A program made the translations under genes and the position numbers. Shown here in pieces: positions 1-12,562 of a stretch of 64,000 bases of DNA. Numbering within the stretch: the first letter of the stretch is position 1; the number at the start of each line of letters is the position of its first letter. The DNA comes from Cymodocea nodosa. Lineage: Eukaryota > Streptophyta > Magnoliopsida > Alismatales > Cymodoceaceae. The notes beneath the pieces were generated by a model. The model was given only the letters and a program-made list of their open reading frames with translations, was not told where the DNA came from and ran no database searches. The stretch lies in assembly GCA_036874045.1 (NCBI GenBank), contig CM072339.1, positions 2,115,501 to 2,179,500 of the forward strand. Reading direction: 5' to 3'.

Positions 1-286
1 GACATCACAAACACATAACGCATCATCTTAACGTGGGATGATCCCATCAAACTAGAATTATACCTCATAAAAAATAAACACCTAAATGAATCTATCTAGC
101 TTGTTGCTCAACCAAATGAATATAGTGTTATATGTTTAACAACTAGAGACCTCTAAGTGACATACCATCGTGCACATTCCTGCAAGCAAAAATAAACTAA
201 GGAGCATAACAAGCCATTTATAATGTGGTATAGCATTGAAACCATTTAAGCTGGAAGGGAACAGAAAAGATATAAAAAATGATTAC
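1..286 (-). other. Intron 2 (part) of the acid phosphatase gene
   Basis: This stretch follows the GT donor of exon 2 of the minus-strand acid phosphatase. It is AT-rich with stops in all frames. I found no match to the expected C-terminal part of the family (the segment after the TGRDE motif), so the last exon or exons lie beyond the left edge. Confidence 0.6.
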
Positions 287-962
287 CTCAAAATAAGCTT
301 ATACCAGGAATTGTACCCGGCAAACCGAAGATTCTTTTCCGTCAGCTCCCTCTGTTCCTCATCTCTTCCCGTCAGAAGAACCAGCCGGAACCCAAGAGTC
401 TTAAGCTCATAATACAACCTCAGGCTCGCCGGTAGCGCAGGGGCTATCGCCAACTCCACCCACTCATTCCACTTCGTCTCATTGAAAGGTTCGACCCTAT
501 CAACACCGTAAAATAAAACTCCCATCAGAAAAGCAAAACAAAACGTCCAATCACCAGCACAGGTCCAAAGCCTTACCCATATCCGACTTCCGCGTAGTAT
601 GGCAAGTTACTAAGCAGGGTCTCGTCGACGTCGAATATCCAAGTGTCCTTCCCGTCCCCAGTCACGGCTCCATTGGCGAACTCGAAAGCGTCGGCTGCGA
701 CGACGTCGGAGTCAGAGAGGTACCGAAGGCCGTTCATGTAGTCTGCCACGTAGGCGACGCACCGAGCGGGGATGGTCCTCCAGAAGCCGGCGTTGTTGGT
801 CTCGACGGAGAACCTCCAGCTGCTGCAGTACAGGTCATTCTCATCGGCCACTCCGTCTGTAAAGGTGGACGCCGACATCTGGAAAAGGGGGCGGGCGAGG
901 GAGGAGGAACAAAGGACGACGATGAAGAGTGGGAAGAGCAGAGCCCAGGGGCCGCCGGCCAT
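287..962 (-). CDS. HAD-type acid phosphatase / vegetative storage protein-like, 5' part
   Basis: Partial gene on the minus strand. Exon 1 is complement(577..962) and exon 2 is complement(287..496); the remainder is outside the window. The product resembles plant class B (HAD subfamily IIIB) acid phosphatases and vegetative storage proteins, which hydrolyse phosphate monoesters, usually in the secretory pathway, vacuole or wall. Visible features are a hydrophobic N-terminal signal peptide (about residues 1-23), the family's CxSWR and VETNN segments (about 46-57), HAD motif I DVDET with nucleophile Asp111 and Asp113, and motif II LLTGRDE with Thr171. Exon 1 ends in phase 2 at a GTAAGG donor. 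Exon 2 starts after an AG so that it reads GVEPFNETKWNEW, a run expected for the family. Motifs III and IV would be in the missing exon. Both Asp residues of motif I are present, so an active phosphatase is more likely than a pure storage form, but this is inference. Confidence 0.88.
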
Positions 963-3394
963 TTTGGGGTTTTGAGCGAGATCGGAAGAGGAAGTGGAAC
1001 GAGGACAAGATCCGGAAGGGAAGTTGAAGGCATCTGATTCGAAGTAAACGGCAACATCGACCTTTAACTCGACCGTACGTGATTTCGGCCTCTTTTTTGA
1101 CTTCCTTTCAAAAATTGATTTAAATTTTTAACAATTTTTCATAAGGATTTTGAGACCCTCGTTTCCTTTTGTGAGCTTTTTCTTAGATGGAATTATTCAT
1201 TTATGTAAGAAAAGTAATCTCGTCAGAGGTGTCAACCGTCTCAGTAATGATCCTTTTCTATTAAATTTGCTGTTTATTGGTAACTTAATTTTTTTTCCTT
1301 AAACCATCCACTCAAAATGTATTAAATTTTAAAGTAAATTAACTTAAAGTGGAAAATTGCAGTAGACACCAGATAGGAGAAATTACTGTTGTTTTTTTAA
1401 CAACAAATAGGTAGCAATAGTTTTTGCTCTAATAGAAGTGTAGCATAAACAACAGTTATGTTAATTCATGAGTTTTATAGTAGGTAGACAAACTTAAATT
1501 GATTTGACTTGCTCAACACTACATTTTAATTAGTCAATAACACTTACCATATGAGCATGATAGATGTTCGGCAAGCCCAAACCAATGTCTGCAAACATAA
1601 GTACTTGCAACTCACTTCTATAAACTTGAACCTTTTCCTTTTTTATTTGTGTATTCTTCATTTCTTCCTTTTTTTGTGAAACACATACTATAGGAGACCA
1701 ACTGCATTATTGGACAACCAATCTACCTACATTACATTAACAAAGCAATACGAGCAATACTTCCCAGCATTGCAAAGAAATTGCTCCACTACATCAACAA
1801 ACCAACAATGCCCAACAATGAGAAAAACTTTCACCTTACATAATGGAGCAATATTGCCCAATGTTTTCAAACTTGCATCACCAATGATTTCTAATTGATA
1901 TATTGAATAACCTAACATGAGAACTAGGAAATAATGATCCATTAACTAGGTTTTTAATGCCATCGATGATTGATTACAATGTTCTGAAAATAAAAAGTGA
2001 ACATTTATGACTAAGCCTTTTTTAGCTCTAAGAACCTAGTAACAAGAATATGAATGATGGGGAAATATTATCAGTATGACATGATATGTAAAATAGAATT
2101 ACATGAAGACATTTCCTTCGTAACTTGTAAAAATACAATACTCTACCATAAAGACAACAATTCCATAAAGTTGCATACGTGAATGTTTTATAAGAATTTC
2201 ATTTACCTTTTAATTTTAGAGATATTCTTTTATCACACATTACTCTACGATCATTTTTACACTTTACCCAGTCAACATAAATACTTTTTATAAAGAACAA
2301 CTCACTTTAATTCTACACATAACATCCTAATTTATCCATTTTTGCATATTAGATCTCAATTATCTATGTTTGCCATAATTGAATGATTTCATTATCTAAA
2401 ACTCACATAATGCTTCCATAAATTGCATGAGGTATTGTTTGGAGGGTGAATAATGGAATGGGGACTCATGTAGCATTTATAGTGTATTTAATTTTGCATG
2501 CATTTTTCTATGTTGGCCTAATCTTGTAATATTAGGAGGGTAGGTTTTCATGTTTCTTTTAATTCGTCACTTAAATCTTCAAGGAATCCTTACATAGACA
2601 ATAAACATTACCATCATTTACCTTCCAATTAAACAAGTAGCGTGTCTCATCCTTGTAATTCATGTATAGTATCATATTGTTCTTGTTATTTTGCATCCCA
2701 TAATAAAACATCATCTGTATACAATACTACAGTTAAGAGATCTCTTCATAAACTATGTTATTTTTGTTACCCTTTATTAATATTTATTTTCATGTAGAAA
2801 ATGGTACTCCTAATAGATTTTTTGAGTTAGATTTAATATGAAAGTGTTATTCTAGTTGATTACCTTACTTTCTATTAGTGTTTGCATCATATTTTAATAG
2901 TATTGTAGTTCTACTATTAAACAAGTTAGCTACCATTTGTTTTAGTTTGGTGTAGAGTATTGAAATCCTATGGTATTGTTGACCATCATTCTCCATAATT
3001 ATTTGATTTTATTTGAGTTTGTTGCAATTTCTATTTATGTTTCTAGTAGGTTTCAACTATTTGATGTAGACTTTTATTTGTATTATAGTAGCTAAATGAC
3101 TCGATATTATGTTCTTTTAATTTATGTTGTTATGGTTATAATTCTAGCAGATTTCATTGACATTTGTAGTTTTTATTTAATATAGATGTTGATTTTATTT
3201 GAGTTTGTTGCAATTTATTTAGGTTATTCATTATGGCTTTGTTTATATTGTGAATGATTGATTTGTTTATATATGAAAATTTTATTGGTTCTACATGTAG
3301 AAATGATTATAAATAATGTATTATCTCCTTGCTAGCTTTACGTATTTGCATGAAAATATTTTTTGTTACTTTTTATTAATATTTGTTCTCATGT
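963..3394. other. Intergenic, AT-rich, no gene seen
   Basis: The first ~120 bases should hold the 5' UTR and promoter of the minus-strand acid phosphatase. The rest is AT-rich with only short ORFs that show no recognisable domain. The part from about 2430 may belong to the Harbinger element that follows: it begins with a GGTATTGTTTGGA-like run similar in style to PIF/Harbinger ends. I found no matching inverted end downstream. Confidence 0.4.
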
Positions 3395-3401
3395 AGAAAA
3401 T

Positions 3402-4300
3402 GGCTACTCTTGATAGAGGAAGAGGTACTAGAGGACGAAGTTATATGACTTAGAATGTTGATGCAAATGCATTCTTTTTAGATATTTTGTCAAAAGTATT
3501 AAACAAAGGAAACAAAAAACCCAAGATGGAAAGATAAAAGTTAGTACTTAAGATGAAATAGTTGAAAAATACAATAATAGAAGAAATACATGTATTACAA
3601 AAAAAAAAGAGAAAAGTTGCTTAAAAATATGGAGACAAATGTATCGTAACTACTTCAAAATTACAAATTAGAGTGGATGGGGTTGGAATTTGAATTTCAT
3701 ACAAGAGTATACTGACATAGATGAAGAGATATAGAAGGAGTTCATTAAGGTTTGATTTTTATTTACATACTTTAAGATTGTTAGTTTATGTAATATAGTT
3801 TTGTTAATATATATTGTATTTTTTTATAGGCATATCTAAAGTGTGAAAGCTACAAGAGAAAACTATATTTGATTTATGAGTAATTGCAGTTAATTTTTGA
3901 AGGTATTATGACCAGTGAAAATATGTTTAGACAAGTAGAAGAGGTAAATATTGTACCAAATATTCAAGTTCCAGATATATTTGTTCCAAACATTACATAG
4001 GATAGAATGAGCATAGATTTTGACGTAACTCCTAGTTCAAAAGGAAGTACATAGGCCTCATTGGAGCAAATGAAAAATGAGAAGCAAGCACGTCTTCATG
4101 CAAATGATAGTAGAATGTTTAAAGGATGCATCACAAGCTTTTATTATCATGTGTAAAAAAGATAATATTAATAGTGAAGTATATAATAAACAAATGAGAG
4201 AGATGATTGAGATACAAAGGGAAATGCTCGCATGGAAAAAGAAGTCTCAGTTTTCTTTAGATGAGCTATTACAACAATATTTAAGATTAAAGATCTATTT
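3402..4300 (+). pseudogene. Harbinger Myb/SANT-like ORF1 relic
   Basis: Starts with ATG followed by a basic RGRGTRGR run, then an early stop. Further on, the frame reads GWNLNFIQEYTDIDEEIW, then after an apparent intron (GT near 3748, AG near 3831) AYLKCESYKRKLYLIYE. This is the typical end of the trihelix-like Myb/SANT domain of plant Harbinger ORF1 (W-x-x-Y-I/L-K followed by a KxxPLYD/E-like run). The C-terminal part near 4190-4270 is rich in Glu and Lys, with a coiled-coil look. Several stops and frame changes make it non-functional. In intact elements the product is a DNA-binding partner that brings the transposase to the nucleus and to the ends. Confidence 0.7.
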
Positions 4301-4645
4301 ATGATTGACCAGTATAAAGTTACTCAATTATTCCAAAAGCAAGAATTTAATAAAATATTTTTGTCAAATTCAAAAGAAAAGTGAGAAGGATGGTTAAAGT
4401 TTTACTTAGAAAAAATGGACTAAAGATGATTTAAATGTTTTTTTTTATATTAGATGTTTGATGTCATGTACTTTTTGTTTAGACTTGAAATGTGGAATGA
4501 TATTATGTCGTATATTTGTTTATCATATTTTGATATGCTCTATTAATTGTGCAATGATTTCATGTATTATGTTTATTTCTACATGACATTGTAATATGTT
4601 TAAATTTGAAGTTGATGTCTTCCTTTGGTCTATATTATTTTGTAG

Positions 4646-6012
4646 ATGACAACGAATTTTGAAGAGAAATTTCTCAAACTAGTAAATGAGGCATTAATGT
4701 TCTTTCAAGAAGAAGAGGAATAGGCTAGAAGAAGGCGTCTAGTTGCTTTTTGGAATATTTTAGTAGGAATTACAAGTACCTCAACTTTATTTTCAAGTAC
4801 AAGTCATATTTATAGTAAAGAAGGAATAGAATATATAAGAAAATTACTAGATCCTTCTCTACCACATTAAGCTTACAATTGTTGAAAGATTTATAGAACG
4901 AGCCAAAGTATTTTTAGAGGTTTTTGTGATTTAATGAGGAGGAAAGAAGTCCTAATAGATACCAACAATATCAGTGTATAAGAGAAGTTTGCCATGTTTC
5001 TTGTGATAATTGGGCAAAATCAAAGTTACAAAGTAACTACAAAGTGATTTTGTTGATCAAGTTGGACAGTTAATAAATACTTTAATGAAGTTTTAAATGT
5101 TATATTATGACTAAATCGTGTGCTTCTTACAAGACCTTCATCTAAAACACCAAGTTGAATTCAACATGACTCAAATGTGTACCCATATTTTAAGGTACAT
5201 TGTTACTGTTGTAGTTTCCTTATCTTTAATGTTATTTTAATCATTATCAAAATAAAATTACATATTTATAGGATTGCATTAGAGTTATTGATGGTACACA
5301 TATCAAAGTGATTATTTATAGACAAGAAACAACAAGATTTAGGAATAAGAAATGTGAATTGTCTTAAAATGTAATTATAATATGTAATTTCGATATGGAA
5401 TTTACATATATTTTAGCTGGTTGAAAAGAATCAACTGTTGATGCTCATATTCTCCAAGATATAGTTACTAGACCTAATGATTTTCAAGTTTTACCAAGTA
5501 AATGCATTTTCTATTTCTAGAAGTTATGAAGACATCACCATACTAATATATTTTTTTATATAGGTAAGTTTTATTTGATTAATGTTGGATATTCGAATCG
5601 ACCAGAATATATTTGTTCATATCAAGGTGTAAAATATCATTTATCTAATTATGTTAATGATAGAGTTCCTCGTAATGTTATATAAAATTTCGGTTACAGA
5701 CATTCATAACTAAGAACAGTCACTTAGCACACGTTTGGAGTTGTGAAACATTAATTCTCAATATTACGTAGTTAAATGTCATATCCATATGAAATACAAG
5801 TAAAGATTGTCATCACATGTTTTTTATTTCATAATTTCATTTGTAAGATTAATAAAGAAGATTTACTTAAAGACTTTCAAGATAAGTTGGAAGAGTTAAA
5901 TATTATTGATAACATACAACCAATAGAAGAGATACATATGGAAAGTAATGTATAAGTTAGAATGAGTCAAGAACAAAGAAAAGAAATGATAGTAAGATGC
6001 GTGAATATATAA
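4646..6012 (+). pseudogene. Harbinger DDE transposase (DDE_Tnp_4 type) relic
   Basis: Exon-like blocks lie at about 4646-5194, 5272-5493 and 5565-6012. Recognisable pieces are an N-terminal FRGFCDLM helix, a FLVIIGQNQSYKVT-like segment, a VNKYFNEVLN segment, SSKTPS, and DCIRVIDGTHIKV at 5272-5310, which carries the first catalytic Asp of the DDE nuclease. Later come DMEFTYILAGW and a YLINVGYSNRPEYICSYQGVKYHL-like block, written here as positions 5568-5640. All are standard for the plant PIF/Harbinger transposase. Internal stops and frameshifts (for example around 4720 and 5040-5060) show it is dead. Confidence 0.85.
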
Positions 6013-6020
6013 TAATGATA

Positions 6021-8560
6021 ATATGGGATGGAAGAATTGATTTATATTATTTAGCATTATAATATTTGAATTGAGATGTATTTGAAATTTAATAAATATT
6101 ATTTGTAATAATTAATTAGATTATTTGTACTTTTAGACAAATCTACTATTTATTTCATTATTATTATTGATTGATTTTCTTCTTTTTATTATTTTCTTTT
6201 CATCGTATACTAACCTTTCGTTAAAATTTCCATTTGAATTTTCTATCGTGTACTAAACTTTTATCAAAAATTTTTTTCCATTTCTGTTAGAAATTTTTCC
6301 TTTTGTCAAAATTTTCTTTTTTCTTTTCATTAGAATTTTTCGTCATGCATTAATAGTCTCTAAGTGTTATTTTTTGTTTTATCTCCTTTATATTTGCATT
6401 TCTTTTTTTGACTTGCATTGTACCACAAAACTCCTCCTCAATTGTGATGACATAATTAGGGTTAACTTTATTTAATAAATCTCTCTTTCTATCGTGCTAT
6501 ACAAAAAGAAATTCAAGTTTTTGTTTGAAAACTTTTTTATTTTCCTTTTTCAACTTTCTATTGCACACAATGTATCCTTATGTTTCACAAAAAGTAAATA
6601 GTTTTTTCCTCAAATATTTATTATTGAATATTTATTTATAAAATAATGTCTTTACCATTGTTAGTAAATGTATGAATTAAAATAATGCTTATATCAAAGT
6701 TTTAAATTTAATTTATTCCAAAAAAGTCTTAAATGATCAAATAAAATAATCAAATTAAACTCGAAAGTTTTATCCAATTAACTTATCTAATCCAACTCAT
6801 GATTTTAATTAGGGCCAGAACGGGCTATGGTCCATCGTTAGAAAAAAAAAGTCGCAATGTACATATCATATTATCATACTAACCGTTCAAAGGTTGTACA
6901 TGGAAATGACGTTTCAGTACCTCCTCTCCTCCTACTGTTCTCGTTAATGTAATGGTCAAAAAACATATCCTACCTGTCTCCGACTCTCCATTGCCACAGG
7001 CTGGCCATTGACGTTGGCGTTCTTAATTCCAGGACGACGTCAATATCTTCATTCAATTGGTAAAAACCCAGGATTAAATCAAAATACGGGTCTAGCTCCT
7101 TGAGGTCCGAACAACGGTGGGTCTGCAGTTTGATTTAGACTGTGGTTGTCAAATTATGAAATAATGACCACTATTTGAATTAAACTTCTCCATAGACTGA
7201 AGCCGCAAGTCGTCGCTGTCCTCTGATCCTTTCGGTTGTTCATGACCTCATGACTTGCGCATGATCGCGTGCAGGAAATCTTCCAGAAAGGTGGTCAGCC
7301 GCTAGCGTCGTTTCTACGAAATTCTATTTTGATATCACATGAAATTACGTCTTAAAATCAATCTGTAAATATTTATGAACCTACTTTTCTTCATTTCCTT
7401 TTGATTTTCGTTACCTTTGACTTGCCGTTCCATGAATTGGAATTTCTCTTTCTAGATAAAAGTACCGGAAGGAGGTCCTTCCCAGGTACGTTTTTCTCGT
7501 GCACACTTGAGAAAATACCTTTGCCAATTGGGAAAAGAAACATATTGATCGTCAGTCAAAGTGGAGATGTTCACATGGTGTGGTTTATGTAACGATAAAG
7601 ATTACTTTTGATAGTTGATTATTGAAAAAAACAAGGCACGAACAAACATGTGGATGGAAGAAGACCACAAATCCCAAAGTATTGTGCGACAATGCGAAAG
7701 TATAAAGTTTAATAAATGACCTGATCCATGTCTCGGTGTCTCCATTGGAAAAAAAACAAAAAAAGGAATAAAAAAATTCAAAAGCAGAGGAGAAGGAAAA
7801 TGACCCGAATAAATAAACGGAACCATGACTTATATTATTCATGACGCCGATGCGCGTGGAATATTTATTGAGGAAAACGTCTCGCCGTCGACCTCAAGTG
7901 TTCTAGATTCCCTGGAAGAAAATGAAAGCAAATTTCCACGTCATTTAAATTGCATTTACCCAATAAAATAAATTTCCGAAAGTATTTTAACGATAATACA
8001 TTACATATTCTCAAGTAAAAAAAAAATAATAATAATACACAAAATAAACGTGGAAATCACATGCTCTACTGGATCCAGTCAAAATTTCAACGTATGCACG
8101 GTACTAGGAAATAAGCGGGACGGAGATTACTTTAGTTACATCTAATCTACACGAATTTCAATTTAAATCTATGGAATAATATTATTATTATTTTAGCTTC
8201 AACTGGACGCTACTGCAGCGATCTAGAGAATATGATCCCTTTTTGTTTCTCCATTTATTTGGTAATCCGAGCTATCTCAATCGATCGATAATATAATTCA
8301 AATCCAAATTATGCCCATCCAGCCATTGGCGCTACGACAATGTTTCCTTCGAAATTTTCTACTGATAAAGTTCCCTTCCACCTTTAATTATTTATGCAGT
8401 TCTGCTGCTAACAGATGGTAATTAACCACAGTTCAACCGATTTCTCGAACTGATCAAATGTTTTTGGATCCGATGACCCGAATATACCGGACGTGGAACA
8501 TCAACGTACGTACCTTTGGGAGCGTCTTATAACCAACCGTAATAATTTAACAAATCCGTA
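6021..8560. other. Intergenic, AT-rich, no gene seen
   Basis: No convincing coding region. Positions 6170-6350 hold a loose repeat of about 50 bases built around TTTTCxTCGTxTACTAA and TTTCCATTT. Around 6860-7320 the base composition becomes more balanced, but no ORF shows a domain. Short ORFs at 7401 and 7585 have no recognisable content. Confidence 0.4.
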
Positions 8561-8569
8561 TCCAAACAT

Positions 8570-8600
8570 TCTTCCTCCTCCTCCTCCTCCTCCTCCTAAT
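8570..8600. repeat. (CCT)n then (AAT)n microsatellite
   Basis: About eight CCT triplets are followed by a run of AAT triplets, roughly 410 bases upstream of the phosphofructokinase start. It is read here as promoter or 5' leader sequence. Confidence 0.85.
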
Positions 8601-8765
8601 AATAATAATACAGGAAAAAATCAAGCACCTAATACGAGAATCTTTCTCGTTGACAGCACGATCACGGGAAGAAAATCTTGAAGTTCAAATCTAAAGCAAA
8701 AATAAAAACATGACCGACGTAGAAAAGTTATTTCCAATTTCTGCTGGGTTTGTTTAGCGTTTACC

Positions 8766-8795
8766 AGAGGAGGAGGAGGAGGAGGAGGAGGAGGG
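8766..8795. repeat. (AGG)n microsatellite
   Basis: Nine or so AGG/GGA triplets, the complement of the CCT tract about 190 bases upstream. The two tracts could pair as a hairpin in a transcript. In the frame of the downstream phosphofructokinase this tract would read poly-Arg, which argues against an N-terminal extension through it. Confidence 0.85.
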
Positions 8796-9010
8796 GAAAA
8801 AGGAAGCAACCGCACAAACACCACTTGTTCCTTTCCTTATTGGAATCGCATGCTATAAGTACGTGTGATCCCTCCTCACCTTCTTCCTTAGCGGTTGTCC
8901 AGCGAACGAACCACATTCCAACCTGTTCATCTTCTGCGACGAACGCGCGCATAGCCTACTCTCCTCTCCTCCGCGGGCCCATCTCTGTTCACTACTGCTC
9001 AGCTTTTAAC

Positions 9011-12000
9011 ATGGCACCGATCGTCAGAGTCTCCACGCCGCCGAGGGGAGGTGATTTGAGGATGGTCGCGTCGGAAGGCAAGGCTCATGCGAAGATCGTC
9101 GAGGGAGAAGCTGGATACGTTCTTGAAGATGTCCCTCACCTTCTGGATTACATCCCTGATCTCCCTGTAGGTTTTATCATCTATTTTGTATTATAACTTC
9201 TCTCGAGATTGCACAGGGAAGGGAAGTAAATGACCAATTATTTCATTCCTTCGTTGTTCTTGAGAAGTTTTTTGACAATAGTACAATCATAAAATTTTCC
9301 TCGTTAATAACCATCCGCCACTTGTAAACCTTCTTCAATTGAAGTTCTCTCTCACTTTGTCTTCCATGTAATCAACAAGGTTCTTTTCTAAGTTTCAATA
9401 TCTGCAACGTGGCTTGTACGATTACAGCTGGTCTGTGTGATATTTTTGACTTTCCTGGTTCTTCCCATTTAAAAACTTTTGAAGATTTTGTGCATGTTAT
9501 TATTTTATATTGCAGTCAGTAAGCATGTTTTTCTCTTTTCCGTGATTTCTGTTCCTCATGGTGGGCTGGTCAAAAAGTGTATGTTGTTATCAACAGAGAA
9601 GTGTATTTTGCTTTAATTTTTCGTTATATGTTCAATTCGTTCCGTGATAAATGCGTCTCTGCTTCTTTGCCGACAGAGCTATCCAAATCCATTGCAGTAC
9701 AATCCGGCTTATTCGGTTGTCAAGTAAGTTGTTATATTTATTTATCACAATTCATACTTCCTTCTAATGTTGGTGATGTCTAGAACGCTTGCTAACATGT
9801 ATCTTGCACATATCTTCCTTCAGGCAGTACTTTGTCAACAGGGATGATAGCGTGGCACAGAAGGTGAATGAATACCATAACCTGCAATACTTCGATCCAT
9901 TCTTCTCTGTGTTGAATTAGTTGAGGTTGAATTGAATTTTTTACATTTCATATGATATGGCGTAAAAGTTAAAATGGTTTTCTAAGCTTAAAAATAAGGA
10001 TATTCATAATCATTGTGGTTGTATGGTAGATTAAATGCTATCAACTCTGGCTTTGCAGATCGTTGTCCACAAGAGCAGTCCGAGAGAAACACATTTTCGA
10101 CGTGCCGGGCCACGGCAGAGGGTATGCCTGTGCATATATAACACATTCTCTAGCTCCTCCCACCAGTAATCTGGAGCTTCTTGTTGGAAATTTTCAGGTT
10201 TACTTCGAGCCTAATGAAGTCAATGCCTGCATTGTTACATGTGGAGGCCTATGTCCTGGTCTGAACACCGTGATAAGGGAAATAGTATGCGGATTGTACG
10301 ACATGTATGGTGTCCACAACATCCATGGCATTCAGGTGTATACTCTACTTCACTACTTTCTCGTACATGGACGTTTACAGTTGCTCATGTGTTGCAGACC
10401 AAGTGTTTGACTTTGTTGCCAGTACTGATTACGAACGTGGGATTATGTCGCAGGGAGGATACCGTGGATTCTATGCCTGCAACACCATCCCGTTGACGCC
10501 TAAATCAGTAAATGATATTCACAAGAGAGGTGGAACCATCCTTGGTACGTCGCGCGGTGGACACGACACACTGAAGATCACTGATTGCATTCAAGATAGG
10601 GGGATCAATCAGGTCCTTGCACAGTATGATTGCAGCATTTTTTATGTTAAATGCAGTTGGTATGAATGCATGCGTCTGATTGACCCCAAGTTGATGACAT
10701 CCTGTTTCACAGGTGTACATAATTGGAGGTGATGGAACTCAAAAAGGAGCGTCAATGATTTATGAGGTGCTTATAATATTCAAGCCAGAGTCATTTCACA
10801 CATCCACATTCTTCGTTAAGAACATAGGCGGCAAGTGATGTTACTTTGGTTGTGTTCATCCTATAGGAAATCCGAAGACGGGGCTTGAAGGTGTCGGTCA
10901 TTGGGATCCCCAAAACCATCGATAATGACATCATGGTAAATACCACAGGCAACTTATGTTTTTGCTTATTGGTTCACCTGAAGAAGAACCATGGGTGACG
11001 ACGATTTATGAAACAGATGATCGACAAATCATTTGGTTTTGACACTGCGGTGGAGGAGGCTCAGAGGGCGATTAATGCTGCACATGTCGAAGCCGAAAGT
11101 GGTGAAAATGGCATCGGTGTTGTCAAGCTGATGGGTCGCCACAGTGGTGAGTTTGATCCTTGTATTGCACCTTCTGGTCGATTGGCATGATTCTTCTAAT
11201 CACAGAGCAGTCAGTCACCAGCTAACACCCTTCAACTATGCTGTTGTATTTTCAATAGTGCAGTAGTGAATTTCATATCATCATCATTTTTTTTAACTGA
11301 CAGTACTTGTCGATGCAGGTTTCATTGCGATGTATGCAACACTTGCCAGCCGTGATGTGGTGAAAATTTTTAACAATTCATGTTCTTTCATTCTTGGAAC
11401 CAATCTCTCTTGACTTTCGTCAACATCTTGTGTTTTTAGACACTTGTGCAAGTTGAAGTTAGGCTGATCAGCCACTTTCTTTCTTTCTTTCTTTCAGGAC
11501 TGCTGTTTGATTCCAGAATCACCCTTCTACCTTGAAGGAAAAGGAGGCCTTTTTGAATTCATAGAGAAGAGGATCAAAGAGAACGGTCATATGGTCCTTG
11601 TCGTTGCTGAGGGAGCAGGACAGAATCTCATCTCTGAAGCCATGAATGCATCAGATCTGAAGGATGCCTCTGGAAACAAAGTGCTACTTGACATCGGAAT
11701 GTGGTTGTCTCAGAAAATAAACGTAGGGGTTTCCAATCAAAATCATTCTTCTTCTTCCCTTTTCCTCATTGTCATTCTTGAATTCTAGTATTTCACAAAC
11801 TTGGGTTGCAGATTCATGCATTACATGAGTTACAATCTTTCTGTAAATAACGTTTTCCCCATTTGCAGGATCACTTCTCCAAGGTGAGGAAGATGGTGAT
11901 TACACTCAAATACATAGGTATGTCAACAAGAAGTAGCAAACATCTCATCTATTGTCATAATTGCTTCCTATTAAGATCTGAAAAACACCATTAATTGGTA

Positions 12001-12562
12001 ATCCAGATCCAACGTATATGATCCGTGCAATACCGAGCAATGCATCAGACAACATCTACTGCACACTGTTGGCTCACAGTGCCATACATGGAGGCATGGC
12101 CGGATACACGGGCTTCACTGTTGGCCCTGTCAATGGAAGGCACGCTTATATCCCCTTCTACGTGAGTAACTTGTCTGGAATGTACAAGTGCTAGTTTCTC
12201 TTACACCCATCGATCTTAGACTGACGAAGCAATTCCATGCTTTTCACAATCAGAGGGTCAATGAGAGCCGGAACAAAGTAGTCATCACTGACAGAATGTG
12301 GGCAAGGCTTCTGTCTTCTACCAACCAGCCAAGTTTCCTTTCTGCAGACCTTGTTGAGGAATCAAAGAAGGAATCAAAGAAGCAAGATGAACATGCCAAA
12401 GAATTCAAGAATAAGGAAAGGATTGTTGCTGTTGAAGAGACGAAGGAACAGGAAAAAGCTGTTGGAGACTCAAAGAAGCAGGGAACAGCTTCAACAGGAG
12501 CTTTGAATGGTGTTAATGGCTTTTATCCAACTTCAAATGGCCATATTATTACCAGCATCTGA
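9011..12562 (+). CDS. PFK: ATP-dependent 6-phosphofructokinase, plant type
   Basis: Phosphorylates fructose 6-phosphate to fructose 1,6-bisphosphate in glycolysis. My exons: 9011-9166, 9677-9723, 9824-9863, 10059-10121, 10198-10335, 10454-10612, 10713-10766, 10867-10935, 11017-11146, 11319-11359, 11498-11722, 11869-11917, 12007-12161, 12254-12562. All keep frame and give 544 aa. Visible motifs are FRRAGPRQ (about 94-101), GGLCPGLN (118-125), GGDGT (206-210), PKTIDND (234-240, with presumed catalytic Asp238), MGR (281-283) and AEGAGQ in the exon at 11498. The C-terminus after WARLLSS carries a Lys/Glu-rich tail of about 85 residues, longer than I expect for cytosolic isoforms. The residues after TIDND are Ile-Met-Met where the family normally has Ile-Pro-Val. 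No transit peptide follows this ATG, so a cytosolic place is likely. An in-frame ATG at 8750 exists but runs through the AGG repeat, so I prefer 9011. Confidence 0.95.

Larger units (their letters stand above)
3395..6020 (+). mobile_element. PIF/Harbinger DNA transposon, decayed
   Basis: Two remnant genes lie in the same orientation and together match the two-gene layout of PIF/Harbinger elements: a Myb/SANT-like protein (3402-4300) followed by a DDE transposase (4646-6012). Both contain many in-frame stops. Terminal inverted repeats and the 3-bp target duplication typical of this superfamily were not found, so the limits given are those of the coding relics. A second piece of a related element, covering only the transposase 3' end, occurs twice inside the receptor array (34344-34575 and 51962-52190). 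Confidence 0.8.

Noticed and set aside
2428..2470. Left end of the Harbinger element
   Set aside because: The GGTATTGTTTGGA-like run is suggestive, but no inverted partner was found after 6020 and no TTA/TAA duplication could be paired.
7401..7842. Short ORFs on both strands between the Harbinger relic and phosphofructokinase
   Set aside because: No recognisable domain, and opposite-strand frames overlap.
8750..9166. Phosphofructokinase N-terminal extension from an upstream in-frame ATG
   Set aside because: It would run through poly-Arg from a microsatellite and lacks any transit-peptide look. The start at 9011 fits cytosolic PFKs.
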